The notes below the pieces were generated by a model. That model had not been told where the DNA came from, did not search any database, and worked only from the letters and a program-made list of their open reading frames with translations. 64,000 nt of DNA, from positions 365,062 to 429,061 of the forward strand of contig JANSYQ010000002.1 of the NCBI GenBank assembly GCA_024742305.1, in the 5' to 3' direction. The position numbers and the translations under genes were made by a program. Below are positions 1 to 9,019 of this stretch, in pieces (positions within the stretch are counted from its first letter, which is position 1; every line of letters begins with the position of its first letter). Source of the DNA: a bacterium (GTDB taxonomy: Bacteria > Bacteroidota > Bacteroidia > Flavobacteriales_D > Crocinitomicaceae).

Positions 1-102
1 AATTTCAAGAGGAATTTCTTTGGACAAGTTCACAGCCGACTGGATGGCTACATCAGTTTCATTGGTGAAGTCTACGGGTACTAATATTTTGAATCTTTTC
101 AT
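1..102 (-). CDS. Universal stress protein (UspA family), 5' part only
   Basis: Only the first 34 codons lie in the window; the gene runs off the left edge. The N-terminus reads MKRFKILVPVDFTNETDVAI, the typical first strand and DFT/DFS loop of the UspA fold, followed by an Ala/Ser helix start. UspA proteins are cytoplasmic nucleotide-binding stress proteins. The ATG lies at 102-100 on the minus strand, 85 bases downstream of an unknown ORF in the same orientation. A stable hairpin occupies the gap. Family assignment rests on this short N-terminus and is fairly secure; the subfamily is not visible. Confidence 0.75.
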   Translation of the reverse strand, partial: MKRFKILVPVDFTNETDVAIQSAVNLSKEIPLEI

Positions 103-126
103 GCTATTTGATTTTGAAGGTTAGTT

Positions 127-174
127 GCGTAGCACCTCCTGCCAGAGAGAGAAGCAGGAGGTTTCAAACTACGC
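127..174 (-). promoter_or_regulatory. Nested inverted repeat in the leader of the universal stress gene
   Basis: An inner perfect 9-bp inverted repeat (ACCTCCTGC at 134-142, GCAGGAGGT at 154-162) lies inside an outer 6-bp repeat (GCGTAG 127-132, CTACGC 169-174). It sits between the stop of the upstream ORF and the Usp start. No T-run follows on the minus strand, so it is not a standard intrinsic terminator. It could be an RNA processing or stability hairpin, or a control element in the leader. The GGAGG within one arm could sequester a ribosome site, but the distance to the start (32 bases) argues against that. Function is inferred only. Confidence 0.4.
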
Positions 175-187
175 GCTACGTTGCGGT

Positions 188-694
188 TTAGTCGTGCCAG
201 ACTGCTGCACCATAGCTTTTTTTGATGGGAATCCGTTTGTGACCTGAAAACAATGGATTCCCATCGAAGGGTTCGGAGGTAGTATCAAGGACGTCTGTTA
301 CGTATTTACCTAAAGCATCGAAGAACTGTAGAGATGCGATGTTACAGACGGCTTGCATCCGAAGCGTTTTGGTTAGAGGAAAAAGGGTAGTGTATAAAGA
401 GTTCGTAGCAAAAGGAACGGGTTCTTCGGCACCTCGGGTGAACATTTCGTTGGGTTGATTTGTAGCGATGTTACTTTCATAGGACTTTGCCGAAGGATAC
501 CCATGTGTTCCTTGCTTCGAATTTGGCAATACGACATCGTTGCTCACCGTCATTGGAGTAATGCGGCTATCCGTTGTCGCTTGGGCCGTGTATGTCGTTT
601 TTGAATACTCTTGGAGAGATTCCAGTGGAGATAAGAAGATTTGATTCGTCCTCCTCATGGAAAATTGACATGGTTTTGTGTGCGCTGTGTTCAT
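188..694 (-). CDS. Hypothetical protein, 168 aa
   Basis: Open frame of 168 codons starting at ATG 694 and ending 85 bases before the Usp gene in the same orientation. I recognise no family. The protein is rich in Thr, Ser, Asn and Pro, has no signal peptide or membrane segment, and ends in a short basic/aromatic tail (KKSYGAAVWHD). The middle part (about residues 85-135) looks most folded. No clear TAnnTTTG promoter was seen upstream. Because the upstream 193 bases hold no competing gene it may be real, but it lacks independent support. Confidence 0.45.
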   Translation of the reverse strand: MNTAHTKPCQFSMRRTNQIFLSPLESLQEYSKTTYTAQATTDSRITPMTVSNDVVLPNSKQGTHGYPSAKSYESNIATNQPNEMFTRGAEEPVPFATNSLYTTLFPLTKTLRMQAVCNIASLQFFDALGKYVTDVLDTTSEPFDGNPLFSGHKRIPIKKSYGAAVWHD

Positions 695-887
695 AGTTTG
701 TGTTTTAGAAATAGGAGTCCTGTCGGGTCTCTAAATCAAGTAACCTAAAAACACAAGTTTTTGTTGATTTTCAGCGTCTACGAAGTGTATACAAAGGTGT
801 TAATGCTTTGTTATACAAATACTTAAATTTTTAAGAAAAATGCAATAAAATATGCAGAAAATGGATTTTGACCCATCGTAAAGAGGT

Positions 888-1817
888 TTATTGCATTTGT
901 TTTAAGTACAATTCGGCCAACATACAACGCGCGCTTCCACCACCAACAAATTCAATTGTTGGTATGTCCAAAGCCACCAAGTAATCATTGTGCTTTGAGA
1001 GAGTTTCGATTTGACTTTCTGTAAGAGATTTTCGAGCAGTAATGGACATAACCAATAGTTTTTGTCCGACTTGATTGGAGAGTTGGAGCATATTTCCGGC
1101 GAAGTGCTGGTAGATTTGTTCGTTGGTAAGTTCGATAATTTCTTTACCGCTTTCAAGTAAAGATGCTTCCAACAACGGCCAATCGGATGAATCTACCGTG
1201 TGTTTTCCAATTAGTGCAAAGGTTTCGCCTACGCACATCATGACGTTGGTATGATAAATCAATTCTCCTGACTTGCCGTAAGAGCGAAAACAAACCGATT
1301 CGTAGCCTAGGATTTCCGCGACTTTATCTACTAAGTTTTTATCTGTTCTGGGAGAGAGCGCTGCGTAAACGACTTTGCTTATGTGGTCGAAAATCAGACT
1401 GCCCGTTCCCTCCAAAAATTGTGGAGGTTCGTTCGACTCAAAATGCGATAGATCGACAATTTGGTAATTGTACTTTTCTATCAAGTCTTGAATAACGTCA
1501 ACTCTTCTTTCCGCCCGACGGTTTGGCACTGCCATGGGATATAAAATCAATTCCCCGGTTTTATGCGTGGAGAACCAATTATTGGGAAAAACGGCGTCCG
1601 GGATCTTAATTTCAGCATCTCCTTTAATCACCGTCACTTCAACACCAAAAGATTGCAATGTTTTGACCGCCTGTTGGAATTCTTTCTGAACCGTTTCTTG
1701 GAGTCTTTCAGCGCTAATTTCGAGTTGATTTTGAAAACTGTTGGACACCGCTGCTTGCTCGTTGAAAGCAAAATGCAGCGGTTCGCATAGTAACACTCGA
1801 GAGGCCGTCTGTTGCAT
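888..1817 (-). CDS. ctlX: Citrulline hydrolase-like protein CtlX (arginine deiminase-related)
   Basis: A 309-aa member of the guanidino-group-modifying superfamily (COG4874). Family knowledge: CtlX hydrolyses citrulline to ornithine, carbamate and ammonia in the cytoplasm. Visible motifs are FPNNWFSTH (77-85), ERR (103-105), LEGTGSLIFD (135-144) with the acidic catalytic region, YHTNVM with His189, HFAGNM (about 238-243), and C-terminal GGGSARCMLAE with the nucleophilic Cys298. Length matches the family. The start ATG 1817 lies 5 bases after the stop of the patatin-like gene, so the two are probably cotranscribed with CtlX second. No arginine pathway genes are nearby. Confidence 0.88.
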   Translation of the reverse strand: MQQTASRVLLCEPLHFAFNEQAAVSNSFQNQLEISAERLQETVQKEFQQAVKTLQSFGVEVTVIKGDAEIKIPDAVFPNNWFSTHKTGELILYPMAVPNRRAERRVDVIQDLIEKYNYQIVDLSHFESNEPPQFLEGTGSLIFDHISKVVYAALSPRTDKNLVDKVAEILGYESVCFRSYGKSGELIYHTNVMMCVGETFALIGKHTVDSSDWPLLEASLLESGKEIIELTNEQIYQHFAGNMLQLSNQVGQKLLVMSITARKSLTESQIETLSKHNDYLVALDIPTIEFVGGGSARCMLAELYLKQMQ

Positions 1818-1822
1818 GGTAA

Positions 1823-2875
1823 TTAACTGGGGTTTTGACTCAGATACGTTGCCAATGGTACTGCCATTTTATCAGGATTTTCTGTAATCCATGTAGCCAC
1901 CGAATTGTACTGCGCCTGTTCGTCGTTAAAGTCTAAAAACCCATAGTTTTCGGCAAGTCTTGGGATACACACGTACACGTTTTCCGCTATTGAATTGTCC
2001 GCATTGGCAACACTGAGCTTTTCCAAAAAGGTATGAAAGGCATTATAATTGAGCGTTGCCAAGAGTTTCCCTATTTCATTTTTAGCGGCTTCGAACAGTT
2101 TCAACTTTTTCAGTTCCTCCGTGATTTTTTCTTCCAACTCGGTTCCTGCCTCTCGCATCGGACTAATCACAAAAAGATCTTGATACTTTTTCCCTACGAG
2201 ATGACTTTCAAAATTCACAAATTGCCCCTTTGTTCCGCCGTCTTCGAATTTTCCTTCGGGAAATCCATTTCGTGAGGTCTCATCTCCACTTTGATTAATC
2301 TTTTGATGTGGGAAAACGACAGGAATAGCGGTAGATCCCATCAACAAGTCTGTGAGAAATAACGATTGTTGACCTCCTGTATCGTTCACGGCCCATACGG
2401 TTGTTTTTTCGTCTTTCGAATAGGTTAATATCGAAGAGTGAAACGCAAGATCTCCAAATAAAACGGAGCCTTCCTGCTCGTTGGTCATTATAGAATGAAT
2501 AAAATTATTGATGGTCGCCCGAAGCGGAGTTGTATCTAAAATGGACCCCTCTAGCAGCTTGCGCTTGTCAAATACATCTGCATCCTTCAGTCCCCATAGC
2601 ACTCTTTCCTTGTAAATTTCGTTCCAAATTTTCAGGCTTTCTTGTCCCGCTGGGGTGTTTGAACCGTCGAAATAACGAAAGCACAAGTTCAAGGCAAGTA
2701 AATTCAGTGAACCGGAGCTGAAGCCAATCAACTGCGTGGTATCCTTATTTATTACTAGTCGTTGCTTTCCGCTGGTAGGATCTGGGGTCATGAGGTAATC
2801 CAAAATGGCAACCTCCTGCGAAATTCTTGCTGCCGCTCCCGTAATCATAACACACGTGGTGTACTTATTTTCCAT
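1823..2875 (-). CDS. Patatin-like phospholipase family protein
   Basis: A 350-aa protein with a patatin fold, probably a lipid acyl hydrolase. From the chosen start, the nucleophile elbow is GFSSG (51-55, Ser53), the dyad Asp is in EDGG (Asp212), and the patatin block STAIPVVFP follows the core at about 181-189. The usual glycine-rich oxyanion loop appears as TGAAARIS (12-19), a slightly divergent form. I chose the ATG at 2875 rather than the one 21 codons upstream because the extra residues look like untranslated leader and family members begin close to this first beta-strand. No signal peptide is seen. It precedes ctlX in a likely two-gene operon. Confidence 0.82.
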   Translation of the reverse strand: MENKYTTCVMITGAAARISQEVAILDYLMTPDPTSGKQRLVINKDTTQLIGFSSGSLNLLALNLCFRYFDGSNTPAGQESLKIWNEIYKERVLWGLKDADVFDKRKLLEGSILDTTPLRATINNFIHSIMTNEQEGSVLFGDLAFHSSILTYSKDEKTTVWAVNDTGGQQSLFLTDLLMGSTAIPVVFPHQKINQSGDETSRNGFPEGKFEDGGTKGQFVNFESHLVGKKYQDLFVISPMREAGTELEEKITEELKKLKLFEAAKNEIGKLLATLNYNAFHTFLEKLSVANADNSIAENVYVCIPRLAENYGFLDFNDEQAQYNSVATWITENPDKMAVPLATYLSQNPS

Positions 2876-3061
2876 GATAGTGATTGTTTGGTTGAAGATA
2901 GAAAATACTTTGGTTTGATAAAATAGATGGAAAAACACAAGGCAAAAATTGGAAAAATGAAACCGTCAGATCCTACAATCACCTCTAATTTGTAAATCAG
3001 AACAACAAAAGACCTCATGTTTTCATGCAACGTTTTCGGTAGTTGCTACGTCTATTGTAAC

Positions 3062-6007
3062 ATGAAAACGACACTCTTCGCCCTTGTGCTATTCTTTGCT
3101 GCCTCTGCTTTTGGTCAAGTAGGGAGCCTCGACTTTGTTGAAAATATCGGTCAATTCCCCGATCAGGTAAATTTCAAAGCGAACTTGTATAACGGAAACG
3201 TTTATCTAGAGGATAACTGTTTCACTTTTGTCTTCCACAACAAAGAAGACTTGGACCATCACCACGATGACGTGGTTGGAATGGACGGTGAGCACCACCA
3301 CGAGGATTCAGAATTCGTTCGCTCCCATGCTTTCAAAACACACTTTCTAGGGGCAAATACTGGTTTATCAACCTCTCAGGAAATACAACGCGCTGGATTC
3401 TACAACTATTTCATCGGTAGCGATGAAAGCAAGTGGGCGTCCAATGTACGTCGTTTTGGAGTGGTAACTCAGTACAATGTCTACAACGATATCGACTTGA
3501 AAGTGTACAGTAAAGAGGTGCATTTGAAATACGATTTCATTGTGCATCCGAAAGCAGACGTAACTCAAATTCGATTGCAGCATGAAGGTGTGGATGATGT
3601 ACGACTGAAGGATGGAAAGTTAATTGTTCGTACCTCTTTGGGAGAAATTGTAGAAAACAAACCGTATGCATATCAGACCTTGAGCAACGGAACGACCAAA
3701 GAAGTTGCTTGTGAATATGCTTTGAACAACGGCGTTATAAGCTTCGTTTTTCCGAACGGCTACGACAAAAAAAGAGAATTGGTAATCGATCCTGTTTTGG
3801 TGGCAGCAACACTTTCAGGGTCCACAGCGACCAATTATGGTCACTCAGCCGCATTTGATAACGCTGGAAATATTTACACCGGGGCAAGGAGTTTCAGCAC
3901 TGGATACCCAACAACCGTTGGCGCGTTCCAAACAGCCTTCGGTGGTGGAGGTGTAGACATCGCCATCAGTAAGTTAAATCCAGATGGATCGAACTTGATT
4001 TATGCTACATACATCGGAGGTTCAAGTACTGAATATCCGCACAGTATGATTACGAATGCTGCAGGAGATTTGTGGGTACTCGGTTCCACCAGTTCATCTA
4101 ACTTCCCGGTGAGTGCCGGGGCCTACCAAGCTACATTTGGTGGAGGTTCTCAAGACCACGTTTTGGTGCATTTAAGCGCAGACGGTTCTACTCTAGTTGG
4201 AAGTACGTACCTCGGCGGAACGGGATCAGACGGAGCGAACGGAGTAACATTCAATTATGGCGATAACTTCCGAGGAGAAATCATCGTAGACGACCAAGAA
4301 AATTGTTACATAGCGTCATCCACACAGTCGAACGATTTCCCGACAACAGCCGGAGCTTATCAAACTACATTCGGAGGAGGTTCATCCGATGGAGTGGTGT
4401 TTTCCTTAAACTCAGACATGTCTGCTTTGAATTGGAGTACATTCCTTGGTGCCTTAGAAAACGATGCTTCCTTTGGCTTGCGTTTGGACGATAACGATGA
4501 TGTATACGTCTGTGGTGTCACAACTGGCGCATTCGTTCCGTTAACAGGTTACTTAACAGCCAACCAAGGAGGTGATGATGCGTACGTGGTAAAACTAAGT
4601 AGCGATGGTTCTTCCGTACTCAACGGTTCATACTTCGGAACAACAGGAAATGACAACGCCTTCTTCCTTGATTTAGGAGGTACTGGAAGTGTATTTATTT
4701 ACGGACAAGCAAGCCCGGGCGTACCCGTTACACCAGGTATTTACAGTGACGCGGGAAGTGGACAATACATTGCCAGTTTCACGGACGATTTAGCTACTGT
4801 AAATTACAGCACTGTCATTGGTGGAGCCAGCATTGTTCCCATCGCCTTCATGGTGGACCAATGTGATCGAATTTATTACTCGGGACACAGTGCGGGAAGT
4901 ACCGGAGCCCCCGTAACACCTGACAACATTCAAGCAACTGGTGGATTTTATATCGGGGTTTTGGAGCAAGGTGCCACTGGATTGTACTTTGGAACCTATT
5001 ACGGAGGAGACCATGTGGACGGAGGAACAAGCCGCTTCGACCCAAGTGGAATTGTCTATCAAGGTGTTTGTACCATCAGTGGATTCAACACAACGCCGGG
5101 AGCTTGGTCAAGTACACAGTCTGGCTGGGATATTGGCGTGTTTAAAATTGACTTCGAAGTGCCTAACGGATCACTTGATATTCAAGTAGACGATCAAATT
5201 GCTTGTGGTGAGCCGCCTTATGATGTACCTTTCACAAGCAGCGCCGGACAAAACGCCACTTTTACTTGGGATTTCGGTGATGGAAATGGATCAACCCAGC
5301 AAAATCCAACGCATCAATATCAATCTTCTGGAACCTACGACGTAGTGCTTATCGCAGAAGACTCTACGGGATGTGTAGCTTCTGACACCGCGTATGCTAC
5401 TGTGCAAATTACAGAGCCGGAACCATTTGCAGTAGATTGGAACTTCACACCACCACCTCCATGTACCAATACGGTCACTTTGGATATTGATTTCACCGGA
5501 ACAGGAGCAGATTCATTGGTCTGGGTGCTACCAAATCAAACACTCACAAACGTTACTCAAATTAATGAGTCGTACAGCACACCGGGCACCTATGAAATAA
5601 CCTTAATGGCCTACGATTATGATTGTTCCTATGCCGATACAATAACGCAATCCTTTTCTGTGTCGGAGTTTACCAATAATGGAACCATTGAGATGCCAAA
5701 CGTATTTACACCAAATGACGATGGCGTGAATGAGCTTTACAAACCGCGATACCTCGCAACTCCACAAGACGATGCATTCGAGTCGTTGGAGTACTACCAC
5801 GTTGTGATCATAAATCGTTGGGGAGAAACCGTGTTTGAAAGTGGTGAAACTCCGGCAGAATGGGCGTGGGATGGAACCATTAATGGCACCTCCGTTGCGG
5901 AAGACGGCGTGTACTTCTACAAAGCTGAATACCGTCAGTACTGTACCTCAAACGATACTGAACTGCAGGAAAAGCACGGATTCATTCACGTAGAGCAGGA
6001 TAATTAA
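3062..6007 (+). CDS. DUF7948/SBBP-repeat/PKD protein with T9SS type B C-terminal domain
   Basis: A 981-aa secreted protein. It starts with a signal peptide (MKTTLFALVLFFAASAFGQ), so I use ATG 3062 rather than the upstream ATG at 3017. Next is a DUF7948 module beginning ENIGQFPDQVNFKA. Several SBBP-type beta-propeller repeats follow (recurrent YATYIGGS, GGGSQDHVLVHLS). A PKD domain carries the WDFGDG motif at about residue 735. The C-terminus from about residue 876 is the gliding-motility-associated type B sorting domain (NVFTPNDDGVNE, IINRWGETVFES, WDG). Family knowledge: such proteins cross the outer membrane by T9SS and are anchored or released outside. A His/Asp-rich loop near residue 65 is unusual. 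It is transcribed alone. Confidence 0.88.
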   Translation: MKTTLFALVLFFAASAFGQVGSLDFVENIGQFPDQVNFKANLYNGNVYLEDNCFTFVFHNKEDLDHHHDDVVGMDGEHHHEDSEFVRSHAFKTHFLGANTGLSTSQEIQRAGFYNYFIGSDESKWASNVRRFGVVTQYNVYNDIDLKVYSKEVHLKYDFIVHPKADVTQIRLQHEGVDDVRLKDGKLIVRTSLGEIVENKPYAYQTLSNGTTKEVACEYALNNGVISFVFPNGYDKKRELVIDPVLVAATLSGSTATNYGHSAAFDNAGNIYTGARSFSTGYPTTVGAFQTAFGGGGVDIAISKLNPDGSNLIYATYIGGSSTEYPHSMITNAAGDLWVLGSTSSSNFPVSAGAYQATFGGGSQDHVLVHLSADGSTLVGSTYLGGTGSDGANGVTFNYGDNFRGEIIVDDQENCYIASSTQSNDFPTTAGAYQTTFGGGSSDGVVFSLNSDMSALNWSTFLGALENDASFGLRLDDNDDVYVCGVTTGAFVPLTGYLTANQGGDDAYVVKLSSDGSSVLNGSYFGTTGNDNAFFLDLGGTGSVFIYGQASPGVPVTPGIYSDAGSGQYIASFTDDLATVNYSTVIGGASIVPIAFMVDQCDRIYYSGHSAGSTGAPVTPDNIQATGGFYIGVLEQGATGLYFGTYYGGDHVDGGTSRFDPSGIVYQGVCTISGFNTTPGAWSSTQSGWDIGVFKIDFEVPNGSLDIQVDDQIACGEPPYDVPFTSSAGQNATFTWDFGDGNGSTQQNPTHQYQSSGTYDVVLIAEDSTGCVASDTAYATVQITEPEPFAVDWNFTPPPPCTNTVTLDIDFTGTGADSLVWVLPNQTLTNVTQINESYSTPGTYEITLMAYDYDCSYADTITQSFSVSEFTNNGTIEMPNVFTPNDDGVNELYKPRYLATPQDDAFESLEYYHVVIINRWGETVFESGETPAEWAWDGTINGTSVAEDGVYFYKAEYRQYCTSNDTELQEKHGFIHVEQDN

Positions 6008-6074
6008 GTCTTGTCGAGTACCGAAAAATTGCGATAAGGCGGGAAATTCTTCGTGAAACCCGTACCTTGCGGGC

Positions 6075-6539
6075 ATGTTACTAGGAATTAACTTCGTAAA
6101 GGATATTAAGAACGATTTGGAGGCCTCACGAGTGCCACAAATTGAAGCGTATAATGTGCCATCATTTGGTGAGGGCGAAGCAGGGACATTGCACGGTGGA
6201 AGGTCGGATACTAACGGTTATAAGTTCTTTACCATACACCTCTTCGGCACTCCGAAAATCAAAGTGATGAAGGGATGCACCATCACCTTCGATGGTCCGG
6301 ACGGCAGTTTTACCATGAAATCTGACACAAAAGATATTGAGTCGTATTACTCCAGTACCTTAAAAAAAGGAGTGACTGAATTCGAATTGTTCCTCGACAA
6401 AGAGAACCTCAACGAGCTCAAAAAACCAATCGATGAAATGACCCTAGACTTCGGTAAGTCGGGCTTGTTCAAAAAACACCAATATTCCTTCAAGGTGGAC
6501 TCGAAGAAGTTCAAGAAGATGTTGTTGGAAAAAAGATAG
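6075..6539 (+). CDS. Hypothetical cytoplasmic protein, 154 aa
   Basis: Unrecognised 154-aa protein, without signal peptide or TM segment. It contains a probable beta-rich core (residues 50-105, e.g. KFFTIHLFGTPKIKVMKG) and a strongly basic C-terminal tail (FKKMLLEKR). A TACCTTG sequence resembling a shortened -7 element ends only 6 bases before the ATG, suggesting a very short or absent leader. It lies 67 bases after the large T9SS gene in the same orientation and could be expressed separately. Real coding is supported by length, composition and start context; function is unknown. Confidence 0.7.
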   Translation: MLLGINFVKDIKNDLEASRVPQIEAYNVPSFGEGEAGTLHGGRSDTNGYKFFTIHLFGTPKIKVMKGCTITFDGPDGSFTMKSDTKDIESYYSSTLKKGVTEFELFLDKENLNELKKPIDEMTLDFGKSGLFKKHQYSFKVDSKKFKKMLLEKR

Positions 6540-6574
6540 AAAGACGAAAGATCGCTCGTTGCACTTACTTGAAG

Positions 6575-6657
6575 ACACATGACTTTAGTGGTTAAAGCTT
6601 GCGTTCATTATCAGCCGAAGTTGTTATTTTTCCTCGCGTTCTTTGCTCCCTTTGCGG
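6575..6657. repeat. Degenerate copies of an intergenic 'TTAACCAC/TTAACCGC' repeat
   Basis: This noncoding stretch carries TTTAGTGGTTAAAG and, about 50 bases on, CTTTGCGGTTAAAA preceded by CTCGCGTTCTTTGC. Both are reverse-strand versions of the head motif (TTAACCAC..AAGG..CAC) seen again near 13.6, 32.5-33.1 and 59.8 kb. No hairpin core is obvious here. Similar words are common between genes in many Bacteroidota, so this is likely a decayed intergenic repeat rather than a gene. Confidence 0.45.
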
Positions 6658-6665
6658 TTAAAACC

Positions 6666-6696
6666 AAAAAACCGCGCAGTTTTCACGGCACGGTTT
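6666..6696 (-). terminator. Intrinsic terminator of the T9SS gene at 6722-7552
   Basis: On the minus strand, AAACCGTGC (6696-6688) pairs with GCGCGGTTT (6677-6669): nine pairs including one G-T wobble, with a 10-base loop. A run of T follows (6671-6666). It lies 26 bases beyond the stop codon of the minus-strand gene, the expected position. Confidence 0.75.
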
Positions 6697-6721
6697 CGTC
6701 TAAAATATAGTCCTCTGCTTT

Positions 6722-7552
6722 TTATCGAACTTTCAATCGTTGCAATTGTTCACCATTTTCAGTCTGCAAAGTAGCGATGTACACTCCCGCCGGAAGGTTG
6801 AAGCTAAATTCTTTTCCTACCAATTCACTTCGATATACTTCTCTTCCTCTTAGGTCGTGAATTACCAGCCCGTCAATTTGCTCACTGAACTTCACTAGGT
6901 TCTCCGCTGGATTCGGGTACATCGTTATGTTGGAGATAAAACTATTCTCCATAGTACTGGCAGTGCTGAAGCCAACCTCTAGCGCATCCAAATAAAGCAA
7001 GTTACACGTCATCATTACTCCATCGCAATTGTTTAGACCACTCGTAAAACGAACAGTCATATTTGCCGGAGACGCTGTAGATTGCGGTGCTGGCAGCGGG
7101 AAGGAAAATGCGGCCCATTCCTCTTGACCAGTGAAGACAAATACCTCGTGAATTGCTGTGTCTCCCAGAATATCTGTTACAAGCACCTCTAACTGACCTT
7201 CATCTCCTTGCGAAACAGCACGGTATCGATACATTCCCGAAATTTCAGCTGGATAATCGTTAATCGTTATTGTTTGCTCTGTTCGCCCTTTAACATAGCT
7301 GTACCAGTTCTGAACAATCATAGCGTAGTTCCCTTCGAATCCATCGGTAGTTTGACAAATTCCTATTTCACTGTCCTCTATCCAATTGTTCACTGATCCA
7401 TTGTAAGGATTACTCACCAAATGAGAGTCTGCCATTTCCACGTCGTAAGCATGAGCTATTAGGTTGTTCCAATTCTCAAAACCTCCGTTGAGAAGTTGTG
7501 CGTAACTTCCAAAACTCACGGCAGTCAACATTAATACAATTATCTGTTTCAT
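6722..7552 (-). CDS. Secreted protein with T9SS type A sorting domain
   Basis: A 276-aa protein. From ATG 7552 it has a signal peptide (MKQIIVLMLTAVSFGSYAQ); the frame extends upstream, but a perfect -7 element at 7582-7575 places transcription start after the earlier ATG. The mature part begins LNGGFENWNN and resembles a carbohydrate-binding-like beta-sandwich, with a discoidin/PCMD-like pattern. The C-terminal ~75 residues form a type A sorting domain (ITMYPNPAENLVKFS, then LVIHDLRGREVY and LPAGVYIATLQ). Predicted to be exported by T9SS. No enzymatic motif is visible. Confidence 0.8.
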   Translation of the reverse strand: MKQIIVLMLTAVSFGSYAQLLNGGFENWNNLIAHAYDVEMADSHLVSNPYNGSVNNWIEDSEIGICQTTDGFEGNYAMIVQNWYSYVKGRTEQTITINDYPAEISGMYRYRAVSQGDEGQLEVLVTDILGDTAIHEVFVFTGQEEWAAFSFPLPAPQSTASPANMTVRFTSGLNNCDGVMMTCNLLYLDALEVGFSTASTMENSFISNITMYPNPAENLVKFSEQIDGLVIHDLRGREVYRSELVGKEFSFNLPAGVYIATLQTENGEQLQRLKVR

Positions 7553-7574
7553 ATCTAGCGATTTAAGTTTACAC

Positions 7575-7582
7575 CAAAGGTA
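7575..7582 (-). promoter_or_regulatory. Promoter -7 element (TACCTTTG) for the minus-strand T9SS gene
   Basis: TACCTTTG on the minus strand exactly fits the Bacteroidota -7 consensus TAnnTTTG and lies 22 bases before ATG 7552. I did not find a TTG -33 element at the usual distance. Confidence 0.6.
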
Positions 7583-7725
7583 GAGCGAAGAGGCTGCTCG
7601 CGCCATGTATAATTGATACAATCGCTTGTACAATTAAGGTTGTCACTATGAAATCTACAGTATAAAACCCCTTTTGCAAAAGGTGTTTGCACACTTATGT
7701 AACCATTAATCTCGGTAATGTTCGG

Positions 7726-7733
7726 TAAGTTTG
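7726..7733 (+). promoter_or_regulatory. Promoter -7 element (TAAGTTTG) for the SH3/PG-binding gene
   Basis: TAAGTTTG is a perfect match to TAnnTTTG and lies 23 bases before ATG 7757. It falls inside the longer open frame that could start at 7718, which argues for translation from 7757. Confidence 0.55.
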
Positions 7734-7756
7734 AGTTCAACCAAACTATTCACGAA

Positions 7757-8887
7757 ATGTCAGAAAAGCTTACTGCGGAGAAGGGTACGTTAGCATGTAC
7801 CGTCAATAAATTAAATGTACGCGGGGGAAGCCCCAGTACGAGCGCTCCTATTGTTGGATCCTTGAAAAAAGGAGAGACCGCCCCGTATATTGGCTATACA
7901 GAAGGATCTTCCGTTAATGGAAACGCCAAATGGTACAAGGGTACCGATAATCAATACTATTGGTCAGGCGGAGTGAAAGCAAAAAGACAACCAGTGACGG
8001 TTCCCTCTTCTGATACGAGCGAAGGCTTATCAGCTGCAGTAGGTTCAGGGTGTCCGAACAAGAAAGACGATGTAACCAAAGTTCAGAAATTGTTAAAAGC
8101 GAAGGGTGTTGATGTGGGTGTTGATGGCTTGTTTGGACCCAATACACGTCAGGCAATTATCAACTTTCAGCGCGGTGCACTCGGCTTCAGAACCGGCGAT
8201 GGAAGAGTAGATGTAGGCGGAACTACGTGGAAAGGATTGAACGATGCCTCTGTGAAGTATACCAAACCTGCTGACAATGGTCCTTCAGATGATTTCAACA
8301 CGAAGTGGAAAGATGTTACCATCCAAGGAAGTGTATATCCTGACAGCCCGATTGTGACCAACAAGCGAATTTCCTTTAACTCCGAAATAAAGAACGAATA
8401 CTTGCCTGCCATGGAAAAAGCACTTGCTGGCTCCTCCAAAGGGATGAAACTGCTGTGCACCATTATGGCATTTCACGAAGGCTTCAAAAAAGGATCGCGC
8501 TCGTATCGCACCAACAACCCGGGAAACATTGGCAACACGGACGCGGGAAGTAACGTAGCCATAAAAACCTTAGAGGACGGAATCCGACGCCAACGCGATT
8601 ACATCAATCGAATTTGTGAAGGAAAAAATAGTGCTTATCCGATGGGAAAAAAGAAGGTTATCAAGCCTTATTATAGCCCTGAAATTGCTGCAAATCCTCA
8701 GTACGGACTGCCCGCCTATCTGCCAGGATATGAATTCATTTTTACGGGTCAATTGGATCAATTTGTAAAGATTTATGCCACGGGGGCGCGTGCAGGTAAC
8801 AGTTATTTAAGTACTATTTTATCCTACCTCATCGCAAACGGCATGAATGTCAATGCGCAATCAAAAATTCAGGATATCGTTAAGTGA
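7757..8887 (+). CDS. SH3 and peptidoglycan-binding domain protein, possible cell-wall hydrolase
   Basis: A 376-aa protein in three parts: an SH3-like domain (about residues 1-75, LNVRGGSPSTSAPIVGSLKK), a PG_binding_1 helical repeat (DDVTKVQKLLKAKGVDVGVD, GLFGPNTRQAIINFQ), and a C-terminal region of about 190 residues with FHEGFKKGSRSYRTNNPGNIG. The NNPGNIG block and an upstream Glu (in FHEGF) recall muramidase/lysozyme-like proteins, so peptidoglycan cleavage is plausible but unproven. No signal peptide is visible, unusual for a wall hydrolase; it may leave by another route or act on lysis. The internal -7 element supports ATG 7757. It is a single-gene transcription unit. Confidence 0.72.
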   Translation: MSEKLTAEKGTLACTVNKLNVRGGSPSTSAPIVGSLKKGETAPYIGYTEGSSVNGNAKWYKGTDNQYYWSGGVKAKRQPVTVPSSDTSEGLSAAVGSGCPNKKDDVTKVQKLLKAKGVDVGVDGLFGPNTRQAIINFQRGALGFRTGDGRVDVGGTTWKGLNDASVKYTKPADNGPSDDFNTKWKDVTIQGSVYPDSPIVTNKRISFNSEIKNEYLPAMEKALAGSSKGMKLLCTIMAFHEGFKKGSRSYRTNNPGNIGNTDAGSNVAIKTLEDGIRRQRDYINRICEGKNSAYPMGKKKVIKPYYSPEIAANPQYGLPAYLPGYEFIFTGQLDQFVKIYATGARAGNSYLSTILSYLIANGMNVNAQSKIQDIVK

Positions 8888-9019
8888 GTGGAGTCAAACC
8901 GTGTACCGTTCTCTTAAATTCGATTGAGATTCCAACGAATGGAATGTTTTCACCGTTAAATTACTAACGGAAATGGCATCTTTTCGTATTTTAGGAAACA
9001 AGACTAAAACTAGAACCTT

